From Ceratothoa steindachneri (lineage: Eukaryota > Arthropoda > Malacostraca > Isopoda > Cymothoidae): 64,000 nucleotides of DNA. Positions 10,575 to 19,293 of the stretch are shown in pieces; within the stretch, counting starts at the first letter, position 1; every line of letters starts with the position of its first letter. The notes below the pieces were generated by a model. The model was not told the origin of the DNA, made no database searches, and saw only the letters and a list, made by a program, of their open reading frames with translations. The stretch covers positions 106,068,066 to 106,132,065 of the forward strand of contig OZ018321.1 in NCBI GenBank assembly GCA_963969495.1, given 5' to 3'. The position numbers and the translations under genes were made by a program.

Positions 10575-13058
10575 TATAAACACATTCTGACTTTCCATAT
10601 GCTCTCCAGGAAATCTTTCACTGCTACAATCATTCGTCCATTTGTCTGGTCACAGAGTCCCAACAGAATAAGCAGCCATTCTTTTCCACTTTTTTTCTAT
10701 CACCTCATTCATTTCGCATCCCATTTCATTCAGGATGACCTGCATCATTTCCATTCTCTCACTAACATACTTGTCGCATTCCAACATGATATGCTCTACT
10801 GCCTCATCCTCACCCCTGTCACACATCTTACTGCCAGACTCTGACCATCTGTAACTTCTCGCTTCACATCCATACTTTGTGTCCTAGCACGGAAGAGAAG
10901 GCCACTAACCAAGCTTCCATCATACCAACTTTCATACCTTGCGCCTTTTTCTCCTTATATAGCTCTAGTATCCTCTTTCTCTCCATCTTATCCATCCACT
11001 TTCTATGAGACACATCTTTCACCACTTTGTCTATTTCATTTTTCCACTTCTTCCCATCCTAGTTACGTCCCTCCCCATTCGCATTCAATAGTGTCCACTC
11101 ATATAAACTCAAGTCTGCTACTAGTCCACACATATTTGTCATCCTCATGCACCTCTTATTCCAACTGCTACTGTTCTCATTCCACAAATAAAACTTTCGT
11201 GCCAATCTTGTATCCTCCATTCGCTCCAGTCTAATCTTATACCTCAAAGACGCTTTCATACACCTTTCTCTAAAAGTACTCCATCCCATGTCGCCTCTCA
11301 CGCCCTCAATCGCTGCATACCTAGGTGCGTTCAAGGCTATTCTTCCTACCCTATTTGGCCCAGTCTCTAGCTTGTCTATTTCCTTCTCATTCCAAGCTAT
11401 TACATCCATACCATACATAATACTTGGCACCGCCACACTCTTCCATACTTCCCTCACCACATCATACTTACTAACCCTAATCCTAGCTACACTGTCCAAT
11501 CTACCTACCCACTGGTTAGTCATACTAATCTTCTCATTCTTCATTTTTTCACTACCTTTTGAGCTTATCCACACTCCTAGGTACTTGTATTCTTCAGTCT
11601 GCTTTGTAACATTTTCTCCGATTTTCCATGTATCATACCCGTCATTCTCCGACCTATTTACTGTCAGCACCTGGCTTTTCTCCTTGCTGAAACTAACTCC
11701 AAAATCTCTGCCATACTCATTTACAACATCTAGCAACCTTTGCAACTCTTCCGCGGTCTCACTCATCACAATAACATCATCTGCGTACATCAACAGGCAT
11801 ATATTTTTATTTCCAACGCTTACTCCCACATTCAACCTTCTTACCCTAGCAGCTAACTCCTTAGTATACACACTACACAGTGTGGGGGAGAGGATACACC
11901 TTTGCCTCTCACACTCCTCACCCATCCTGTTTCTATATCTCCTACTCTATGATTTGCTCTAGTATCTACATACATGCTCTTTACAATGTTAACTATCTTC
12001 TGACTAAGTCCTACCTTCTTCAACACTCTGCACAAAATCTCCCTGTTTACTCTATCATATGCCTTCTCTATGTCCAGGAAACCTAGATACCGCTTACTCC
12101 CATCTTTCACCTTCCTTTCAATCATTTCATTCACCACGAACATGTTGTTTTCCGCTCTTCTGTCAAACCTGAAACCATTCTGCTCTTCACCTAACACCCT
12201 GACCCTTTCAATCCACTTGTTCAGTCTTTCATTCAACACTGCACTGAAAACTTTCCCTATTGTATTTAACAAGGCTATTGGTATATAATTCTTCAGTTCA
12301 CTCTTACTTTTAGACCCACTCTTGTGCAGCAGAGTCACTCTGCATTCATTCCATTCCCTCGGGACGCTTTCTTCTTCCCACACATTGTTAAATAATTCTG
12401 TCAACCACAACCTCGCCTCCATTCTTATACATTTCATACGATATTTCATCCGGCCCAGCTGCCTTTCCATTCTTCTGCTTTTTCAAACATCTCTCAACTT
12501 CCTCTCTCCTGATTCTTTCATTTAACTCACTTGTGTCTTTACTCTCCAGTGTCACACATCCTTCGTTGACCTCTGCCATCTCTCATACCCCACCTATAGT
12601 ACCCCAAAACTCCTTAATACAATCACCATTCACTCTCAAGCTTTCCACCCTCTCCTTTTTATTCACACTTCACCTCTCATGAACCTATACCATTCACGCC
12701 CCCCCCCTCCACTTCAGTCCTTTCTCTTTCATTGCCTGAATCACATTTCTCTCACACTTCACCTTTGCATTCATAATTTTTCGTTTGGTTTAACATAACA
12801 TAACATAATTTCACGGATGTCAAAAGCCACAAGGGCCTATCAAAGGTCATCCGCCTCCGTCAAAACCCACCCACAAAAAGCACCATCACCAGGGGAAGAC
12901 AAAATCAAAGTCCATACCTTCTGGTATTCCTCCTCGGCTGCTTCACTTTCATGCCTCTTCTTTCTGTCTTCGGCATCTCTTATTACGCTTTTTCCGTTCA
13001 CTTTACTGAGTCTCTCATATACATAACTATTTCTGCTATCTCGTTTCTTGACAAACAA
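10574..13058 (-). pseudogene. Reverse transcriptase ORF of the unassigned LINE, broken
   Basis: In protein order: a pre-RT region at 13058-12914 (ERLSKVNGKSVIRDAEDRKK) and at about 12780-12700; AAGPDEISYEMYKNGGE (12388-12579); fingers and palm with LLHKSGSKSKSELKNYIPIA, GFLDIEKAYDRVNREIL (11853-12470); then, after a frameshift near 11900, LLMYADDVIVMSETAEE and a thumb region (11059-11925). A C-terminal block EDEAVEHIMLECDKY (about 10800) is a cysteine/histidine motif common after LINE RTs. The stop is at 10574-10576. The YADD box is intact, but frameshifts, stops and the inserted CR1 tail inactivate the gene. No endonuclease is seen; it was probably lost by 5' truncation or lies in an unrecognised part. 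Confidence 0.75.
12791..12913 (-). mobile_element. CR1-Y 3' terminal fragment
   Basis: The reverse complement of the last 120 bp or so of the CR1-Y 3' UTR (compare 18068-18191 and 29036-29157). It includes the CGGATGAC...GTCATCCG hairpin and ends in ATGTTATGTTATGTTA repeats. It is an extreme 5' truncation inserted within the unassigned LINE; the host coding sequence resumes at about 12914. Confidence 0.9.
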
Positions 13059-14033
13059 TGACTAATTAATATTTTCAATACACCTTAGTTACCTGACATA
13101 TATACTAAACAGTCAATAACGTAAGCGAAGTGAAATTACGTGAACCAAATTACAGCGTATTGAATGAATTCATTGGAACTTTCAGAGTTAAAGTTTTTTA
13201 GCTAAGCTAATCGAAACTTTTACCCATAAGAAAAAATGAATTATTTATCTTAGTTAAATGAATTATCACAAAATATATAAATGATAAAAATATTATGTTC
13301 ACTCCGTTGATTTTTCTATTTTTCATTCATACATTTGAATTCACCAATGAGAATTCGCCAAGTTGGTGTGACGCCGAGAGTGACACTAAAGAACACGTCC
13401 ACTACCACATTACACTGTCTTGCATTCTAATTGCATTCTATTTGTGGCTTAAAATTCCTCTATATTGGTCATATTTCATTAACTTCAAGTATTATAAGAC
13501 TTAATGCTTTCTTCATGACGTAAAAAGAAATCTAGTGTGATTTCTCGTTATTGTGATATTTAATATTAGTTTGCCGTTAATGAGAATGAGTTAAAAAATT
13601 CTTAATTTCTAGGTCAGGAAAAAGTTGAGTACCATTATTGTAGATAAGCCAACCATTAAAAGACTGCTAACTGAGTTAAATATTCAACTGATTGGCGACC
13701 CTACTCCAGCACATTTTAGAAGCCTGTAGGAGGAGGTACTAAAAGGTATATAAGGGCAGCACAAGATTGAAGGTATGCCAGTCAACTATTAAATAGTACA
13801 AAAACAGATCAAGCAGGGAAAAATAGTGACTCAGTTGTGTACCTTTTTATACATAGAGAAGAATCAATGAGTATTAATGTTAGAGAATTTATTGGTCATT
13901 AATTGTAGGTAAGAAAAAGTGGTAAATATGTAGACGAGTGGCCATGCCGATAAGACGTACTATTTTGTCTGTGTTCCAAAATGTTTCACGTTTTCATATA
14001 ATCCTAATTTTTATAATGTTCTGACATTTACAG
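13059..14033. other. AT-rich DNA, no gene recognised
   Basis: No protein or repeat family is recognisable. The open frame at 13295-13504 has no recognisable content. Confidence 0.5.
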
Positions 14034-14248
14034 AGGTGAATGCAAATAGAGTGCTGGGTTTCATTAAGAGAAATGTCAGTTACAAAAGTAAGGAGGTTAT
14101 TCTTAAACTCTATAACTCTTAAGTTAGGCCACATCTAGAGTACTGCATACAGGCATGGTCCCCACATTTTATACACGATATTAACCTTCTTGAGGCAGTG
14201 CAACGGAGGGCAACAAAGATTATTCCTTCCCTGAGGCACCTTGAATAT
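14034..14248 (+). pseudogene. CR1-Y reverse transcriptase fragment, left half
   Basis: Matches CR1-Y from NRVLGFIKRNVSYKSKEVIL to SLRHLEY, with an in-frame stop (TAA where others have TAT in NSYVRPH). It stops exactly where the 3' tail of the - strand CR1-X begins. The next codons (DRLRVLNMFSF) resume at 25448, so this CR1-Y copy was split by the CR1-X insertion. Confidence 0.85.
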
Positions 14249-14499
14249 ATAAGAACATAAGAAAAGAAGGAGACTGCAAAAGACCATTCATGGCCTACAC
14301 TTGGCAGCTCCTGTTCCAGTCAACACACAAAAGATTTCTTACCAGAGAAAAGTCATCAAGATTGTCACCCTTTACAGGAGTTCGTCAGATCTAATCTACA
14401 ATATACATAAAATGCATCCAGAGGATTATGTCCATTCATGCAACTGCAAAATAATCTCCCCACTCCTTAGAAAAATATATACATATGTACATAAAAAAG

Positions 14500-15248
14500 T
14501 CAGTCCCATATAGCAGCTTCATTCATATATTTATCTAATCTATTCTTAAAACTACCCAGAGAGGAGGCTTCTATCACATGTCTAGTGAGCCTATTCCATT
14601 CATCTACCACACGATTTGTAAACCAATTCCTCCCAATCTCCTTCCTAAACCTATACTTATCAAGCTTAAACCCATTGCTACGTGTCCTGTCATGTTCACT
14701 AAGTATAAGAACCTTACCCAGATCCCCTTTATTATATCCTTTTACCCATTTGAAGACTTCAATCAATCCCCCTCTGACTCTTCTCCTTTCCAATGTATGT
14801 AGATTTAGTTTTCTGAGCCTTTCACCATAAGGTAAGTTCCTTAGCCCACCAATCATCTTTGTCATCCTTCTCTGCACAGACTCAAGCAAATCAATATCCT
14901 TCCTATAATATGGTGACCAAAATTGTACTGCATAGTCTAAATGAGGCCTAACTAGCGCCAGATAGAGTTTTAGAATGACTTCAGCACTCTTATTGCTTAC
15001 ACTCCTCCTAATGAATCCCAATATCCTATTAGCTTTATTTTTAACATTTAGGCATTGCTTTCTAGGACGAAGGTCTGAACTTACAAAAATATCCAAGTCC
15101 CTCTCACAATCGGTCCTCCCTAAATTTCTCCCATTTAATTTATAACTATTCAGTAGATTATTTCTACCTATACTAAGTACACTACATTTGTCTATGTTAA
15201 ACTTCATTTGCCATTTCTCAGCCCAATTGGACAGAATGGTCAATTCCT
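14500..15248 (-). pseudogene. CR1-X (-) ORF2, C-terminal part
   Basis: Open frame from LTILSNWAEKWQMKFNIDKC to the stop near 14507. It is nearly identical to residues 730-977 of the intact ORF2 at 19294-22227 and covers the RT thumb and C-terminus (RPHLDYAVQFWSPYYRKDID). The upstream part of the protein lies beyond the CR1-Y insertion at 18490. The 3' UTR follows to 14249. Confidence 0.85.
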
Positions 15249-16644
15249 GGACAAGTTATATACTAGGTCATTGGAATATGGAGAAATACCCGATGATTGG
15301 AAGAGAGCGAATGTAGTCCCCATTTTCAAGAAGGGTAGTAAAGAGGATCCAAATAACTTTAGACTGGTTAGCCTAACTCCTGTAGTCTATAAAATTCTTG
15401 AGAAAATAGTTAAAAAAGGGATTTGCCAACATCTAGAGAGGGAGGGGTTAATCAGCGATGCTCAGCATGGGGTTAGATCAGGTAGATCATGTTTGACTAA
15501 CTTACTAGACTTTCTGGAGTTTGTAACAGATCAAGTAGATAAGGGAGAGAATGTAGATATAATTTACTTAGATTTTAGTAAAGCATTTGATAAGGTACCA
15601 CACAGGAGACTAGTTCATAAATTAAAAATGATTGGGATATGTGGGGGTGTTTCAAATTGGATAGCTGAGTGGCTGAAAGACAGGAAGCAAAGGGTAGTGC
15701 TAAATGGTGTAAAGTCAGAGTGGAGGGATGTTATCAGTGGGGTTCCTCAGGGATCAGTTCTCGGTCCATTATTATTTGTCATCTATATAAACGATCTTGG
15801 GGAGGCAGTTAATAATAAAGTGTCAGTTTTTGCGGATAATACCAAATTAGCAGCTGTAGTTAAAGATATTGATGATAATTTTAAAGTGCAGGGGGATTTA
15901 AATAAATTGTTATCCTGGGCACATAAGTGGCAAATGACTTTCAACCTTGATAAGTGCAAAGTTATTAACATGGGAAAAGATAATAGAGAATTTAACTATC
16001 AAATGGATGGGCATTGGCTCAGCTCAGTAGAGGATGAGAAAGATCTAGGAGTAGTAATAGATAAGTCATTAAGGTTTTCTAAGCAGTGTATTGAAGCAAG
16101 AAATAGGGCAAATAGAGTGCTGGGTTTTATTAAGAGAAATGTCAGTTACAAAAGTAAGGAGGTTATTCTTAAACTCTATAACTCTTATGTTAGGCCACAT
16201 CTAGAGTACTGTATACAGGCATGGTCCCCACATTTTAGACATGATATTAACCTTCTTGAGTCAGTGCAACGGAGGGCAACAAAGATTATTCCTTCCCTGA
16301 GGCACCTTGAATATGAAGATAGACTGAGGGTATTAAATATGTTCTCGTTCGAAAGGAGGTGTGTGAGAGGGGATATGATTGAGCTCTTTAAAATTTTTTC
16401 CGGGATAGATAAATTGGATGTTAGCAAGTTTTTTGAGTTAGATGATGGAAATCGGACTAGAGGTCACCACTTGAAAATTAAAAAGCAAGGGTGTAGGTTG
16501 GATTTAAGAAAATATTTTTTCACCAATAGAGTGGTAGACTTCTGGAACAAATTGCCACAGAGGGTAGTAGGTAGTCCAAATCTAAATGTATTTAAGAGTA
16601 GGTTGGATGAGTTTATGGGAAGGGAAGGTTGTGATGGTTCCTAA
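15249..16644 (+). pseudogene. CR1-Y reverse transcriptase, first tandem copy
   Basis: An open frame of more than 460 residues, 5' truncated, so there is no endonuclease. RT landmarks: [55 protein letters not shown]. The catalytic box is FADN (15829-15840) where the second copy and all relatives have FADD, so the second catalytic aspartate is replaced by asparagine. The thumb region [20 protein letters not shown] and the C-terminus are intact; the stop TAA is at 16642. No start codon of its own is expected, because the first ATG (15208) lies in antisense CR1-X sequence. Confidence 0.85.
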
Positions 16645-16680
16645 GTTTTGTATATATTAATATTGTTTGTATATATCTAT

Positions 16681-17856
16681 GGGTTTAGATCAGGTAGATC
16701 ATGTTTGACTAACTTACTAGACTTTCTGGAGTTTGTAACAGATCAAGTAGATAAGGGAGAGAATGTAGATATAATTTACTTAGATTTTAGTAAAGCATTT
16801 GATAAGGTACCACACAGGAGACTAGTTCATAAATTAAAAATGATTGGGATATGTGGGGGTGTTTCAAATTGGATAGCTGAGTGGCTGAAAGACAGGAAGC
16901 AAAGGGTAGTGCTAAATGGTGTAAAGTCAGAGTGGAGGGATGTTATCAGTGGGGTTCCTCAGGGATCAGTTCTCGGTCCATTATTATTTGTCATCTATAT
17001 AAACGATCTTGGGGAGGCAGTTAATAATAAAGTGTCAATTTTTGCGGATGATACCAAATTAGCAGCTGAAGTTAAAGATATTGATGATAATTTTAAAGTG
17101 CAGGGGGACTTAAATAAATTGTTATCCTGGGCACATAAGTGGCAAATGACTTTCAACCTTGAAAAGTGCAAAGTTATTAACATGGGAAAAGATAATAGAG
17201 AATTTAACTATGAAATGGATGGGCATTGGCTGAGCTCAGTAGAGGATGAGAAAGATCTAGGAGTAGTAATAGATAAGTCATTAAGGTTTTCTAAGCAGTG
17301 TATTGAAGCAAGAAATAGGGCAAATAGAGTGCTGGGTTTTATTAAGAGAAATGTCAGTTACAAAAGTAAGGAGGTTATTCTTAAACTCTATAACTCTTAT
17401 GTTAGGCCACATCTAGAGTACTGTATACAGGCATGGTCCCCATATTTTAGACACGATATTAACCTTCTTGAGTCAGTGCAACGGAGGGCAACAAAGATTA
17501 TTCCTTCCCTGAGGCACCTTGAATATGAAGATAGACTGAGGGTATTAAATATGTTCTCGTTCGAAAGGAGGTGTGTGAGAGGGGATATGATTGAGCTCTT
17601 TAAAATTTTTTCCGGGATAGATAAATTGGATGTTAGCAAGTTTTTTGAGTTAGATGATGGAAATCGGACTAGAGGTCACCACTTGAAAATTAAAAAGCAA
17701 GGGTGTAGGTTGGATTTAAGAAAGTATTTTTTCACCAATAGAGTGGTAGACTTCTGGAACAAATTGCCGCAGAGGGTAGTAGGTAGTCCAAATCTAAATG
17801 TATTTAAGAGTAGGTTGGATGAGTTTATGGGAAGGGAAGGTTGTGATGGTTCCTAA
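16681..17856 (+). CDS. CR1-Y reverse transcriptase, second tandem copy
   Basis: Open to the stop at 17854-17856. It begins at FRSGRSCLTNLLDFLEF. An ATG at 16648 in the joining UTR gives a 402-residue frame, but no evidence says it is used. It contains the RT palm ([30 protein letters not shown] intact) and the thumb and C-terminus, but lacks the first RT motifs and the endonuclease. It differs from the first copy at only a few residues (for example QMDG/EMDG, SPHF/SPYF). The duplication is therefore young. Confidence 0.8.
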   Translation, partial: GFRSGRSCLTNLLDFLEFVTDQVDKGENVDIIYLDFSKAFDKVPHRRLVHKLKMIGICGGVSNWIAEWLKDRKQRVVLNGVKSEWRDVISGVPQGSVLGPLLFVIYINDLGEAVNNKVSIFADDTKLAAEVKDIDDNFKVQGDLNKLLSWAHKWQMTFNLEKCKVINMGKDNREFNYEMDGHWLSSVEDEKDLGVVIDKSLRFSKQCIEARNRANRVLGFIKRNVSYKSKEVILKLYNSYVRPHLEYCIQAWSPYFRHDINLLESVQRRATKIIPSLRHLEYEDRLRVLNMFSFERRCVRGDMIELFKIFSGIDKLDVSKFFELDDGNRTRGHHLKIKKQGCRLDLRKYFFTNRVVDFWNKLPQRVVGSPNLNVFKSRLDEFMGREGCDGS

Positions 17857-17892
17857 GTTTTGTATATATTAATATTGTTTGTATATATCTAT

Positions 17893-18489
17893 AGCTGCAT
17901 GATTTAGTTCTTGACAAGCCTTGATTGGTGATACCCTTGTTTCTGGATGCAATCCTCTGGATGTAGTTTTCCTGGGAGTTTGGGTGCCTTGAAAAAGAGG
18001 CCGCTTGACTCGGATGACCTATGATGAGCCCTTGTGGCTTTTGTCATCCGTTATATTATATTGTGGGGGACTTTGATTTTGTCTTCCCCTGGTGATGGTG
18101 CTTTTTGTGGGTGGGTTTTGACGGAGGCGGATGACCTTTGATAGGCCCTTGTGGCTTTTGTCATCCGTGTAATTATGTTATGTTATGTTATAGCTGCATG
18201 ATTTAGTTCTTGACAAGCCTTGATTGGTGATACCCTTGTTTCTGGATGCAATCCTCTGGATGTAGTTTTCCTGGGAGTGTGGGTGCCTTAAAAAAGAGGC
18301 CGTTTGACTCGGATGACCTATGATGAGCCCTTGTGGCTTTTGTCATCTGTTATATTATATTGTGGGAGACTTTGATTTTGTCTTCCCCTGGTGATGGTGC
18401 TTTTTGTGGGTGGGTTTTGACGGAGGCGGATGACCTTTGATAGGCCCTTGTGGCTTTTGTCATCCGTGTAATTATGTTATGTTTTTATG
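17893..18489 (+). repeat. Two tandem CR1-Y 3' UTR units
   Basis: Units at 17893-18191 and 18192-18489 (299 bp apart), both starting AGCTGCATGATTTAG and ending in ATGTTATG repeats. Each unit holds two related hairpins with an 8-bp stem CGGATGAC/GTCATCCG around CCCTTGTGGC (first unit: 18011-18050 and 18128-18167). A single unit follows the CR1-Y copy at 28824-29157. Confidence 0.9.
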
Positions 18490-19058
18490 TTACAACAGCA
18501 TCAGAATCAGCCCTAATGGCCCTACCTAGCTTAGTATCATCAGCAAATTTACTCAGGTCACTACTTATACCTATGTCAAGATCATTAATATAAATTAAGA
18601 ATAGCAAGGGACCCAAAACAGATCCTTGCGGAACTCCACTGCTAACACACCTCCACTCAGATTTAACTCCATCTATACTAACTCTTTGCTGTCTGTCACC
18701 AAGCCATGACTGAATCCACCTAAATATACTGCCATCGATCCCGTGTGCTTTAACTTTGCTCAGAAGCCGTAAGTGTGGCACTCGATCAAAAGCCTTACTA
18801 AAGTCCAAGTATAAAATATCATAGTTTTCATCCTTATCTGCTGCTTCATACACCTTACTATAAAAAGACAGCAAATTAGTGAGACAGGATTTACCCTTAC
18901 TAAAGCCATGCTGTGATTCTTTTATCAACTTATGCTTATCCAAGTGATCCCTAATATTCCTTGCTATAATAGATTCCATCATTTTCCCTACCACTGATGT
19001 CAAACTTACTGGTCTGTAATTAGACATATTTGTTTTATCCCCTTTCTTAAATATAGGT
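18490..19058 (-). pseudogene. CR1-X (-) ORF2, central RT part
   Basis: Encodes [19 protein letters not shown] through [19 protein letters not shown], with [20 protein letters not shown]. It is an open frame flanked by two insertions. The left neighbour in protein order (ending KKANVI) is at 22481, and the right neighbour (LTILSNW) is at 15248. The catalytic FADD is intact. It is nearly identical to residues 548-722 of the intact ORF2. Confidence 0.85.
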
Positions 19059-19059
19059 T

Positions 19060-19195
19060 TGTAGATGTCTGGGGAGGGTTTTACGGGAATAGAAGGTTGT
19101 ATGCGATGGATGGGCTCCATCTTAGTCGGGCAGGTGTTGAGGTTCTATGGGGGGAGCTGGATAGTGTGATTAGGTCCTTACGGGTGGGAAACTAG
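19060..19195 (+). pseudogene. CR1-X (+) ORF1 remnant
   Basis: The last 45 or so codons of ORF1, including the DGLHLS block (the catalytic Asp-His of SGNH esterases), ending VIRSLRVGN and the stop TAG at 19193. The rest was never copied (5' truncation). ORF2 begins 98 bp downstream. Confidence 0.85.
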
Positions 19196-19293
19196 AAGCT
19201 GTTAGAGGTAAGGGAATAACAGGAATAGAGGGCAGGTGTAGGAAATGGAAGGGATGCAGAGATAGAGGAATAGCTAAGGGAGAGGGCATACTG

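Larger units (their letters stand above)
10441..13058 (-). mobile_element. Non-LTR retrotransposon of unassigned clade, 5' truncated
   Basis: Read on the - strand it starts near 13058 within the region before the RT, continues through a full RT and a C-terminal cysteine motif to a stop at 10574-10576, and ends in a short 3' UTR with a branched fold (10480-10574). It is distinct from the CR1, L2 and I-type elements here: the RT has a classic MYADD box, PSIMYGMDVIAW in the thumb, and no RNase H. A CR1-Y 3' tail is inserted at 12791-12913. The clade cannot be set by eye. Confidence 0.75.
15249..18489 (+). mobile_element. CR1-Y tandem dimer with duplicated 3' UTR
   Basis: A 5'-truncated CR1-Y copy (from LDKLYTRSLEYGEIPDDWKR) is followed head to tail by a second copy that starts inside the RT at RSGRSCLTN. 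The repeat offset is 1212 bp. The first copy's 3' UTR stops at TATATCTAT, 39 bp after its stop codon. The second copy continues past the same TATATCTAT into two tandem 3' UTR units of about 299 bp and ends in ATGTTATG repeats. The whole dimer lies inside ORF2 of the CR1-X (-) element. Confidence 0.85.

Noticed and set aside
11288..11962. 224-codon frame on the + strand
   Set aside because: It is antisense to the unassigned LINE RT and is a by-product of that gene's codon use.
13295..13504. Open frame of 69 codons on the + strand
   Set aside because: It sits in AT-rich DNA with no motif, splice context or similarity to anything recognised; such a length is expected by chance.
17893..18489. 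Possible CRISPR-like or satellite array because of repeated hairpins
   Set aside because: Only two units of 299 bp, and the same unit is the 3' UTR of CR1-Y at another locus.
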